DNA from: JAHWJX01 sp036386655
GTDB lineage: Bacteria; Pseudomonadota; Alphaproteobacteria; Caulobacterales; Caulobacteraceae
DNA length: 13,038 nucleotides
Direction of reading: 5' to 3'
NCBI GenBank assembly: GCA_036386655.1
Contig: DASVVG010000083.1
Coordinates: 1 to 13,038, forward strand
The notes under the pieces were generated by a model. The model was not told where the DNA came from. It did not search any database and saw nothing but the letters and a program-made list of their open reading frames with translations. This document shows, piece after piece, positions 6,784-13,038 of the stretch. How positions within the stretch are numbered: position 1 is the first letter of the stretch; the number at the start of each line of letters is the position of its first letter. The position numbers were made by a program, and so were the translations under genes.

Positions 6784-6837
6784 TGGCCGAAGTGGCCGAT
6801 TTGGCCGATCGGCCAACTTTTTCGGCCAGATCGGCCA
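6784..6837. repeat. Six-copy TGGCCGA array forming nested palindromes
   Basis: TGGCCGA occurs at 6784, 6793 and 6802 (exact 9-bp steps). Its complement TCGGCCA occurs at 6809, 6822 and 6831. The middle pair makes a perfect 16-bp palindrome (6801-6816). The outer pairs can form a second stem, 7 bp + 2 mismatches + 7 bp, around it. GATCGGCCAA appears twice, 22 bp apart (6807-6816 and 6829-6838). The central palindrome is followed by CTTTTT (6817-6822), so it could act as an intrinsic terminator for paaG. The iterated half-sites also look like cooperative operator sites for paaZ. Confidence 0.6.
6801..6822 (+). terminator. Possible rho-independent terminator inside the array
   Basis: A 6-bp GC-rich stem (TTGGCC/GGCCAA, GATC loop, 6801-6816) is followed after one C by five T residues (6818-6822). 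The form fits an intrinsic terminator on the plus strand that would end a paaG transcript. The T-run is short, the loop is tight and competing pairings exist, so the call is tentative. Confidence 0.3.
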
Positions 6838-6902
6838 AGCGGAGTTGGACGGGCCCGCCGCGGGTGGGGTAACGCCGCGCCGTCGGTGGTCCGAGGTCGC
6901 GC

Positions 6903-8930
6903 ATGAAGCCGCTCAAGCTGATGAACTTCGCCGAAGGCCATTGGGTCGAGGCGAGCGGCGGCCCCGAGGCCTTCTCCGCCGTCACCGGCGAGCCCGTCGC
7001 CTTCACCGGCTCGCGGGGCCTCGACTTCGGCGCCATGGCGAAGCACGCCCGCGAGGTCGGCGGACCCGCGCTCCGCAAGCTGACCTTCCACGATCGCGCC
7101 CGCATGCTGAAGGCGCTCGGACAGGCGGTGAACGAGCGCAAGGAAGAGCTCTACGACCTCGCCTACGAGACGGGCTGCACCCGCCCCGACAACTGGGGCG
7201 ACATCGAGGGCGGCGCGATGACGCTGTTCTCCTACTCGTCGAAGGGCCGCCGCGAGCTCCCGCCCGAGCGCATCTTCGCCGAGGGCCCGCCCGAGCCGCT
7301 TTCCAAGGGCGGCACCTTCATCGGCCAGCACGTGTTCACGCCGCTGCAGGGCGTGGCCATCCACATCAACGCCTTCAACTTCCCCGTCTGGGGCATGCTG
7401 GAGAAGCTCGCGCCGACCCTGCTCGCGGGCGTCCCCGCGATCGTGAAGCCCGCGACGGCCACCTCCTACGTCACCGAGCGCTGCTTCCGCATCCTCATGG
7501 ACGCGGGCGTGCTGCCCGAAGGCGCGCTGCAGCTCATCGTCGGCTCCGTCGGCGACCTGCTCGACCACCTGACGCCGCAGGACGTGGTCAGCTTCACGGG
7601 CTCCGCGGGCACCGCGATGAAGCTGCAGCAGAACCCCGTGATCGCGCGCCAGAGCGTCCGCTTCATCGCCGAGCGGGACTCCCTGAACGCCACCATGCTG
7701 GGCCCCGACGCCGCCCCCGGCACGCCCGAGTTCGACCTGTTCGTGAAGGAGGTGGTCCGCGAAATGACCACCAAGGCGGGCCAGAAGTGCACCTGCATCC
7801 GCCGCGCCTTCGTGCCCGAGAGCGTCATCGACGCGGCCCAGGAGGCGATCACCGCCCGCCTGTCGAAGATCATCGTCGGCGACCCCCGCGCGGAGCCCGT
7901 CCGCATGGGCGCCCTGGTCAGCCAGGACCAGCGGAGGGACGTTCGCGAGAAGGTCGGCATGATCTCCCGTGAAGCCCGCATCGTCTTCGGCGACCTGGAC
8001 ACGATCGCGGTGCACGGCGCCGACGCCGACAAGGGGGCCTTCATCTCGCCGATCCTTATGCGCTGCGACGAGCCGTCGAACGCGCTGCTGGTCCACGAGA
8101 CCGAGGCGTTCGGCCCCGTCGCCACCCTGATGCCCTACCGGGACGTCGAGGAGGGCGTGGCGCTCTGCAACAAGGGCGAGGGCTCGCTGGTGATGAGCCT
8201 GTTCACCCACGACCCCGCCGTCGCGACGGACGTGGTGATGGGCGCCGGCGCCTGGCACGGCCGCGTGCTGATCGTCGACCGCGACTGCGCCAAGGAGTCC
8301 ACCGGCCACGGCAACCCGCTCCCGACGCTGATCCACGGCGGACCCGGCCGCGCCGGCGGGGGCGAGGAGATGGGCGGCATCCGCGGCGTCACCCACTACA
8401 TGCAGCGCACGGCCCTGCAGGGCTCCCCGCGCACGCTGTCGGCGGTGGTGAAGCGCTGGCTCCCCGGCGGCGAGCAGATCACCGGCGAGCGCCACCCCTT
8501 CCGCCTGCGCCTGTCGGAACTGGAGATCGGCTACACCATCGTCACCGCCCCGCGGGTGGTGACGCTCGAAGACATCGAGCACTTCGCCGAGTTCACCGGC
8601 GACACCTTCTACGCCCACATGGACGAGGAGGCCGCGGCCGCGAACCCGTTCTTCCCCGGCCGCGTCGCCCACGGCTACCTGCTGCTGTCCTTCGCGGCCG
8701 GCCTGTTCGTGGACCCTGCGCCGGGCCCGGTGCTGGCCAACTACGGCCTCGACAACCTGCGCTTCCTGAAGCCGGTCTCGCCCGGCGACAGCATGAAGGT
8801 CCGCCTGACCGCCAAGGCCAAGGCCGTGCGCAACGAGGAGTATGGGGAGGTCCGCTGGGACGTCCTCATCACCAACCAGGACGACGAGGTGGTGGCCACC
8901 TACGACCTGCTGACGATGAACGCCCTCTAG
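6903..8930 (+). CDS. paaZ: Bifunctional PaaZ: oxepin-CoA hydrolase / semialdehyde dehydrogenase
   Basis: PaaZ opens the oxepin-CoA ring and oxidises the resulting aldehyde to 3-oxo-5,6-didehydrosuberyl-CoA with NADP+. The 675-aa length matches the fused enzyme. Residues 1 to about 525 are an aldehyde dehydrogenase: VKPAT (181-185), FTGSAG (231-236), general base E257 in FIAERDSLN and nucleophile C296 in GQKCTC. Residues about 535-675 are an (R)-specific enoyl-CoA hydratase (MaoC) domain, with D567 and H572 in FTGDTFYAHMD and RVAHGYL at 587-593. Both active sites are complete, so ring cleavage and aldehyde oxidation should both work. The ATG follows a GAGG at 6893-6896 by 6 nt. The gene ends in a TAG that shares CTAG with the convergent E2 gene. 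Confidence 0.96.
   Translation: MKPLKLMNFAEGHWVEASGGPEAFSAVTGEPVAFTGSRGLDFGAMAKHAREVGGPALRKLTFHDRARMLKALGQAVNERKEELYDLAYETGCTRPDNWGDIEGGAMTLFSYSSKGRRELPPERIFAEGPPEPLSKGGTFIGQHVFTPLQGVAIHINAFNFPVWGMLEKLAPTLLAGVPAIVKPATATSYVTERCFRILMDAGVLPEGALQLIVGSVGDLLDHLTPQDVVSFTGSAGTAMKLQQNPVIARQSVRFIAERDSLNATMLGPDAAPGTPEFDLFVKEVVREMTTKAGQKCTCIRRAFVPESVIDAAQEAITARLSKIIVGDPRAEPVRMGALVSQDQRRDVREKVGMISREARIVFGDLDTIAVHGADADKGAFISPILMRCDEPSNALLVHETEAFGPVATLMPYRDVEEGVALCNKGEGSLVMSLFTHDPAVATDVVMGAGAWHGRVLIVDRDCAKESTGHGNPLPTLIHGGPGRAGGGEEMGGIRGVTHYMQRTALQGSPRTLSAVVKRWLPGGEQITGERHPFRLRLSELEIGYTIVTAPRVVTLEDIEHFAEFTGDTFYAHMDEEAAAANPFFPGRVAHGYLLLSFAAGLFVDPAPGPVLANYGLDNLRFLKPVSPGDSMKVRLTAKAKAVRNEEYGEVRWDVLITNQDDEVVATYDLLTMNAL
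8927..8930. other. Shared CTAG holding both convergent stop codons
   Basis: TAG at 8928-8930 ends paaZ on the plus strand, and its complement at 8927-8929 ends the E2 gene on the minus strand. The two genes overlap by 4 bases, leaving no intergenic space for a terminator of either. Confidence 0.95.
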
Positions 8931-10174
8931 GCGGCGGGCCAGGTCTCCAGCACCTCTACGAACCGCGTCAGCCACGCGTTCGTCTGGTGCCCGTCGAGCA
9001 CCCGGTGGTCGATGGAGAGCGACACGAAGGCCATCGGCCGGATCAGGATCGCGTCCTGCCCGTCGACCTCCCGCACCACCACCCGCTTCTCCAGCTTTCC
9101 GACGCCGAGGATGGCGGACTGCGGCTGGTTGATGATGATCGGCGCCGCCACCAGCGACCCCGACACCCCGTGGTTGGAGATCGAGAACGTCCCGTCCCGC
9201 ACGTCAGCCGGGCTGAGCCGGTTGGCCCGCGCCCGCTCCGTCACGTCGTGCAGCCGCTGCGCGATGCTGAACAGGTCGAGGTTCTGCGCCTGCTTGATGA
9301 CAGGGACGATGAGGCCCTTCTCGCCAAGGGCCGTGCCGACGCCCACGTTCACGTCGGAGAAAATCTCGAGGTGGTCCTCGTGCCAGCGGCTGTTCACCGC
9401 CGGCGCGACGTTCATCGCCTCCGTCGAAGCCGCCACCAGGTACGCCGTGTAGGTGAGATTCACCCCGCGCTGCTCGAACGCCGCCCTGTTCGCTTTTCGG
9501 TGCGCCATGATCGCGCTGAAGTCCGCCTCGAACACCGCCGTCACGTGCGGCGCGGTGCTCAGCGACTTCACCATGTGCTCTGCGATGCGCAGCCGCATCG
9601 GGTCGTGCGGCACGCGCTCGACGCCGCCCTCCGGCGCCTGGGCCCGTGCTGCGGGAGTGCGCGTCCGCCCGGCCGCTGCGCCTTCCACGTCGGAGCGCGT
9701 CAGCCGACCGCCGCGCCCGGTGCCCACCAGCCCCTGCGGGTCGATGTCCCGCTCCACGAGGAACCGCCGCACGGACGGCGACAGCCGCAGCGCCGGATCG
9801 AACGAGCCGATCGCCCGCGTCGGCTTCGCGGGCGCGCCCGCCTCGGCCGGAGCCTCCTCCGGCGCCGGCTGCGGCGCAGCCTCTTCGTCTGACTCAAGCG
9901 CCGGTCCTTCGACCGGGATTTCGTCGTCTCCTCCGCCGGGCTTCAGCCGCGCGAGGATCTCCCCGGGCCCGGCGTTCGCCCCGGGCTGCAACAGGATCTC
10001 CGCCACCACGCCGGGCTGCGGCGCCGGAACTTCGACCGCGACCTTGTCGGTCTCCAGCTCCACCAGCGGGTCGTGCTCGGAGACCACGTCGCCGACCTTC
10101 ACCAGCCAGGTGCGCACGACCGAGGTCGTGCCCTCCTGCTCGAGCGGCGCGATGATGTCGATCAGCGCGCCCAC
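8927..10174 (-). CDS. 2-Oxoacid dehydrogenase E2 component (dihydrolipoyl acyltransferase)
   Basis: This E2 core subunit carries a lipoyl arm that takes the acyl group from E1 and transfers it to CoA. The 415-aa protein has one lipoyl domain (residues 3-78, lipoyl lysine K44 in ELETDKVAVEV), then an acidic Pro/Ala/Glu-rich linker (85-120). A peripheral subunit-binding domain follows (about 130-163, LSPSVRRFLVERDIDPQGLVGTG region), then a second linker and the catalytic acyltransferase domain (about 190-415) with H390 and D394 in DHRVLDG. The GTG start (10172-10174) overlaps the E1 stop by one base (TAGTG), so E1 and E2 are coupled. Substrate class (branched-chain, pyruvate or other) cannot be fixed from these motifs. 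No E3 gene follows, because paaZ converges here. Confidence 0.9.
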   Translation of the reverse strand: MGALIDIIAPLEQEGTTSVVRTWLVKVGDVVSEHDPLVELETDKVAVEVPAPQPGVVAEILLQPGANAGPGEILARLKPGGGDDEIPVEGPALESDEEAAPQPAPEEAPAEAGAPAKPTRAIGSFDPALRLSPSVRRFLVERDIDPQGLVGTGRGGRLTRSDVEGAAAGRTRTPAARAQAPEGGVERVPHDPMRLRIAEHMVKSLSTAPHVTAVFEADFSAIMAHRKANRAAFEQRGVNLTYTAYLVAASTEAMNVAPAVNSRWHEDHLEIFSDVNVGVGTALGEKGLIVPVIKQAQNLDLFSIAQRLHDVTERARANRLSPADVRDGTFSISNHGVSGSLVAAPIIINQPQSAILGVGKLEKRVVVREVDGQDAILIRPMAFVSLSIDHRVLDGHQTNAWLTRFVEVLETWPAA

Positions 10175-12261
10175 TAGAAGCCGACCAGCTCGTCGATCTT
10201 GCCGCGGATGTCCCCCACCGACGGCAGCGCCCATTCCATCAGGATCGGGTTATGCGGGCTCGGTATGTCCGGCATGGTCAGCCGCGCCACCGGTGCGTCG
10301 AGGTCGAGGAACGCCTCGTCCGCCACTACGGCAGCGATCTCGGCGCCAAAGCCGCCGGTCTTCAGGTCCTCGTGCACGATCAGGCAGCGCCGCGTGCGCC
10401 GCACCGACGCCAGCACGGCCGCGGAATCCCATGGCATCAGCGTGCGCAGGTCGATCACCTCGACGGAGCGCCCCGACTGCTCCGCCGCCTGCTCACACCG
10501 CTCCACCATGGCGCCCCAGGTGACGATGGTGAGCTCGTCGCCGCGCCGCGTGGTCTTCGCCACCCCGAACGGCAGCGCGTAGTCGTCGCCGGGATAGGGC
10601 CGCCGCGCCCACGGCGCGTCCAGCATGGCGCGGTGCTCCAGGAACATCACCGGATCGTTGCCCCGCAGCGCGGTCCGCAGCAGGCCGACCGCATCCTCGG
10701 CGTTCGAGGGCGCCGCCACCATCCAGCCGGGCGCGTGCACGAACTGCACTTCGTTGGTCATGCTGTGCCAGGGGTCGCCGCACTTGAAGAAGCCGATCGG
10801 CATCCGCACCACCATCGGCGCGGCGAACCGGTTGTTGGTGCGCCACCGCATCGTGCCGCAGTCGTTGATCTGCTCGACCGCCGGGTCGGCGTACTTGCGG
10901 AACTGAATTTCCGGCACCGGCACCAGCCCCGCCGCCGCCATGCCGACCGCGCGTCCGATGATGCCTTCTTCAGACAGGCTGGTGTCGAACACCCGCTCCT
11001 CGCCGAACTTCTCCTGCAGGCCGAGCGTCACCGCGTGCACGCCACCCTTGGGGCCGATGTCCTCTCCGAACACCACCACCTTCGGGTTCACCGCCAGCTC
11101 GTGCTCCAGCACGCGCCGGACCGCGGTCACCATGTTGATCCGCTGCCCCTCGGGCTTGGCCTCCGCTGAGGGCGGGGGCGCGTAGCCCTCCACCCACTGC
11201 CCGCCGAGCGTCTGCAGCTCACCTTCGAAGAATACGTTCGTGGTCACCTTCGTCGGTTCCGGCGCCGGCCGCGCCTCGGCCGCCTGGACCGCCCGCGCGA
11301 CGGTCTCGCGCGCCTCCCCGGCCAGCGCGTCCCACGCCTGCTCGCTCATAAGAGCGGGGACGAGGTGGTCTTTCAGCTTCGGCAACGGATCGCGCGCCCA
11401 CTCCGCCGCGATCACTTCCGGCGGTTTGTAGGCCTGGGTGTCCTGGAACGAGTGCCCTTCGAGCCGCGGCACCGTCAGCCGCAACAGGCAGGGCCCGCTC
11501 CGCCCGCGGACATGCGCCGTCGCCTGCTTGATCAGCCGCGCGGCCTCGGCCGGGTCCGTCCCGTCTCCCGAAAGCACGTGCAGGCCGTTGAAGCTCGCGA
11601 GGTTGGCCGCGATGTCGCCGCCGGGCGTCTGGAAGCTCCCCGGCACCGAGATGCCGTAGCCGTTGTCCTCCACGTAGAAGAGCATCGGAAGCTGCCGCGT
11701 CGTCGCGATGGTCAGGGCCGCCCAGAACCCGTTCGTGGCCACGGAGGCGTCGCCGCCCAGCACCACGCCGATGGCGTCCTCGTACTCGGCTTCCTTCAGC
11801 ACGGTGCGGCGGTATTCCACCGCCTGCGCCCAGCCGGCGGTGGGCGTGTATTGGGCGCCCACGCCGCCCGCCATCGGCAGCGCCGAGGGGCCGTTCGGGT
11901 TCGGGTAGTTGAACACCACCCCGATGTCGCGACCGCCGGAATAGCCGCCGGCGCGCATCATGTTCGAGCCGAGCGCGTCCTCGATGTCGACGCCCAGGGA
12001 CAGCAGGATCGGGCGGGAGCGATAGTAGCCGCAGATCGCGTCGTGCCGCCCCGTCAGCCGCGTGCCGAGCAGCACCTGCGCCATGTCGTGGCCGCGCGCG
12101 GAGAACTGGTAGAGCACCTTCTTGCCCGGAACGAGCGAGGTCTCCTCAATCTCGTCCATCGCGCGCGAGAGGTGGACCAGCCGGGCCACCCGGAGCCAGT
12201 CGAAGTCCGGGTCCGGGGTCGCTGCGGCGGCGTAGAGCGTCTGTGGCGCGGCGTCGGCCAT
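10174..12261 (-). CDS. 2-Oxoacid dehydrogenase E1, alpha and beta subunits in one chain
   Basis: This is the thiamine diphosphate (TPP)-dependent E1 that decarboxylates a 2-oxoacid and acylates the E2 lipoyl arm. The 695-aa chain joins both subunits that are usually separate. Residues 1 to about 340 are E1-alpha, with GYYRSRP (78-84), the TPP motif G170-D171 to N200-G-Y, and the loop LEGHSFQDTQAY (267-278). Residues about 375-695 are E1-beta, with VFGEDIGPKGG (397-407), DTSLSEEGIIGRAVGMA (426-442), PEIQFRKYADPA (450-461) and H499 in DPWHSMTNE. A Pro/Ala-rich linker (about 330-375) connects them. One-chain E1 proteins of this length are known, mostly annotated as branched-chain 2-oxoacid dehydrogenases; the substrate here is inferred only. 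The ATG (12259-12261) follows a strong AGGAGG. An in-frame ATG 17 codons upstream lacks such a site. Confidence 0.9.
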   Translation of the reverse strand: MADAAPQTLYAAAATPDPDFDWLRVARLVHLSRAMDEIEETSLVPGKKVLYQFSARGHDMAQVLLGTRLTGRHDAICGYYRSRPILLSLGVDIEDALGSNMMRAGGYSGGRDIGVVFNYPNPNGPSALPMAGGVGAQYTPTAGWAQAVEYRRTVLKEAEYEDAIGVVLGGDASVATNGFWAALTIATTRQLPMLFYVEDNGYGISVPGSFQTPGGDIAANLASFNGLHVLSGDGTDPAEAARLIKQATAHVRGRSGPCLLRLTVPRLEGHSFQDTQAYKPPEVIAAEWARDPLPKLKDHLVPALMSEQAWDALAGEARETVARAVQAAEARPAPEPTKVTTNVFFEGELQTLGGQWVEGYAPPPSAEAKPEGQRINMVTAVRRVLEHELAVNPKVVVFGEDIGPKGGVHAVTLGLQEKFGEERVFDTSLSEEGIIGRAVGMAAAGLVPVPEIQFRKYADPAVEQINDCGTMRWRTNNRFAAPMVVRMPIGFFKCGDPWHSMTNEVQFVHAPGWMVAAPSNAEDAVGLLRTALRGNDPVMFLEHRAMLDAPWARRPYPGDDYALPFGVAKTTRRGDELTIVTWGAMVERCEQAAEQSGRSVEVIDLRTLMPWDSAAVLASVRRTRRCLIVHEDLKTGGFGAEIAAVVADEAFLDLDAPVARLTMPDIPSPHNPILMEWALPSVGDIRGKIDELVGF

Positions 12262-12428
12262 GGGCCCTCCTCGGCGGCGACCTCTATGTGCAATATCCGG
12301 GCGACGGGTCAATTTCGCCCGTGGAGGGGGCGTTCGCCTTTGAGGCGAATTCTCCGTTTGGCAACCAGTCGCTGGACATCCTCGTCGGAAACGTCTCCGC
12401 TCCGGGGCTACGCGAGGCCACCAGCCGC
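12262..12428. promoter_or_regulatory. Divergent region between E1 and the GTP cyclohydrolase-like gene
   Basis: These 167 bp separate two divergent starts. For E1, TTGACC (minus strand, 12307-12312) matches the -35 consensus at 5 of 6 bases. CATAGA (12283-12288) is a weak -10 at 18 bp spacing, and AGGAGG follows 4 nt before the ATG. Two inverted repeats lie upstream: GGGCGA...TCGCCC (12299-12304 and 12315-12320) and TTCGCC...GGCGAA (12333-12338 and 12344-12349). No convincing promoter for the plus-strand gene was found. The plus frame of the cyclohydrolase-like gene is open through this region, but its translation there resembles nothing recognised. Confidence 0.4.
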
Positions 12429-13038
12429 ATGTCCGTGAACCGCACCAGCCATATCCGCCTCACGTCGCACCCGGGGACGGGCGTAGCTTCCCGCTTCCCC
12501 ATCAACTGGGGCGCGCCTACGGCGCGGGAGCGCGGGCCGGTGGTCGGGACGGTGAACGCGGCGGCCGACCGCAACGCCATCGGCGCCCACGGCGGCGCCT
12601 ACGCGCTCTACCGGGCGCTCGCCATCTCCTCCGGCGCCCTCAACCCCCTCGCCCGGCCGGACCTGAAGGACACCACCCCCGCCGTCGCCGTCGGTCCCCA
12701 CCCGCAGTGGTCCGACCCATCCCGCATCGTCTCCCTCGATCCCTGGGGCCACCTGATCGCCGACGACTTCCGCCAGGAGATCGCCGAAGGCCTCGACCTC
12801 CGCCCCACCATCGCCATCACCAAGGCGCGCCTCACCGTCCACGAGGTCTGCCAGGCGGTGGACGCCGGCCGCCTCGCTGTCGACGGCGAGATCGTGCGCG
12901 ACTGCAAGGACGTCGCCGTCACCAAGGCCGCCATCGACCCGGTCTGGTGGCTCCCCGGCATCGCCGAGCGCTTCGGCGTCGACGAGACCGCGCTGCGGCG
13001 GACGCTGTTCGAACAGACCGGCGGCATGTACCCCGAGC
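12429..13038 (+). CDS. GTP cyclohydrolase II-like protein, N-terminal domain (3' end outside window)
   Basis: The visible 203 codons correspond to the roughly 200-residue N-terminal domain (Pfam GTP_CH_N) that precedes the GTP cyclohydrolase II catalytic domain in a long-form family also including fungal URC1 of uracil catabolism. Recognisable stretches are HIRLTSHPG (8-16), INWGAPTARERGPVVGTVN (25-43), RNAIGAHGGAYALYRALA (48-65), IVSLDPWGHL (100-109), DVAVTKAAIDPVWWLPG (161-177) and FEQTGGMYPE (194-203). The zinc-binding catalytic cysteines would lie beyond the window. The ATG at 12429 gives a natural family start; GAGG lies 11 nt upstream, a weak site. Upstream in-frame GTGs (12288, 12321) are possible but unsupported. 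Riboflavin synthesis (RibA) or pyrimidine breakdown are the alternative roles; the long form makes classical RibA less likely. Confidence 0.82.
   Translation, partial: MSVNRTSHIRLTSHPGTGVASRFPINWGAPTARERGPVVGTVNAAADRNAIGAHGGAYALYRALAISSGALNPLARPDLKDTTPAVAVGPHPQWSDPSRIVSLDPWGHLIADDFRQEIAEGLDLRPTIAITKARLTVHEVCQAVDAGRLAVDGEIVRDCKDVAVTKAAIDPVWWLPGIAERFGVDETALRRTLFEQTGGMYPE

Noticed and set aside
6726..6872. A 48-codon plus-strand open frame upstream of paaZ (possible leader peptide)
   Set aside because: It has no proper ribosome site (AAGG only 1 nt before the ATG). Its coding text merely reads through the TGGCCGA repeats, and no regulatory codon run is evident.
6684..8975. A 763-codon minus-strand open frame antisense to paaZ
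   Set aside because: It has shadow composition and opposes a complete PaaZ with all active-site residues. Its last dozen residues lie in the spacer and use codons (GTA, CCA, CTA) rare in the neighbours.
12288..12428. N-terminal extension of the GTP cyclohydrolase-like protein from upstream GTG codons
   Set aside because: The frame is open, but the translated 47 residues match nothing recalled for the family, which naturally begins close to the HIRLTSH motif. The region also has to hold the E1 promoter.
12262..12428. FMN (RFN) riboswitch upstream of a GTP cyclohydrolase II-like gene
   Set aside because: I could not find the conserved RFN core stretches in order on the plus strand, and the repeats present are simple short dyads.
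12284..12580. Minus-strand 98-codon frame overlapping the start of the GTP cyclohydrolase-like gene
   Set aside because: No recognisable domain and no ribosome site. It overlaps antisense to clearly conserved plus-strand protein sequence.

Overview
The window is GC-rich bacterial DNA from end to end, with tightly packed genes and codons strongly biased to G or C in the third position. Gene content (a phenylacetate catabolic cluster, a one-chain E1 alpha/beta 2-oxoacid dehydrogenase, a long-form GTP cyclohydrolase II-like protein) and a CTATAT-type -10 element suggest an alphaproteobacterium. That placement is an inference; no rRNA or taxonomic marker is present. No tRNA, rRNA, CRISPR, insertion sequence or phage gene was recognised.

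Layout. (1) 1-5810, minus strand, in transcription order: paaI, paaJ, a ketopantoate-reductase-like gene, then paaA, paaB, paaC, paaD and paaE (paaE is cut by the window edge). The stop and start codons of paaI/paaJ and paaJ/reductase abut. The paaB/C and paaC/D junctions overlap by 1 and 4 bases. A 51-bp gap before paaA holds a plausible internal promoter and a ribosome binding site. (2) 5811-5888 is a divergent intergenic region. (3) 5889-8930, plus strand: paaG and paaZ, separated by a 225-bp spacer that contains dyads and a six-copy heptamer. (4) 8927-12261, minus strand: a two-gene operon for a 2-oxoacid dehydrogenase E1 (alpha and beta in one chain) and its E2 lipoyl acyltransferase. It converges on paaZ, and the two stop codons share one CTAG. 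(5) 12262-12428 is a second divergent region. (6) 12429 to the edge, plus strand: the N-terminal domain of a GTP cyclohydrolase II-like protein.

How the genes work together. PaaABCE (with PaaD for maturation) epoxidises phenylacetyl-CoA. PaaG isomerises the epoxide to oxepin-CoA. PaaZ hydrolyses the ring and oxidises the resulting aldehyde. PaaJ carries out the thiolytic steps, and PaaI removes CoA from dead-end or inhibitory thioesters. The ligase PaaK, the hydratase PaaF, the dehydrogenase PaaH and a PaaR/PaaX regulator are not visible. The reductase-like gene sits where a beta-oxidation dehydrogenase might be expected, but it keeps the ketopantoate-reductase residues. The E1/E2 pair feeds acyl-CoA into central metabolism, and its E3 is not in the window.

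Most genes are familiar. The least explained items are the TGGCCGA array upstream of paaZ, the reductase inside the paa operon, and the GTP cyclohydrolase N-domain protein.
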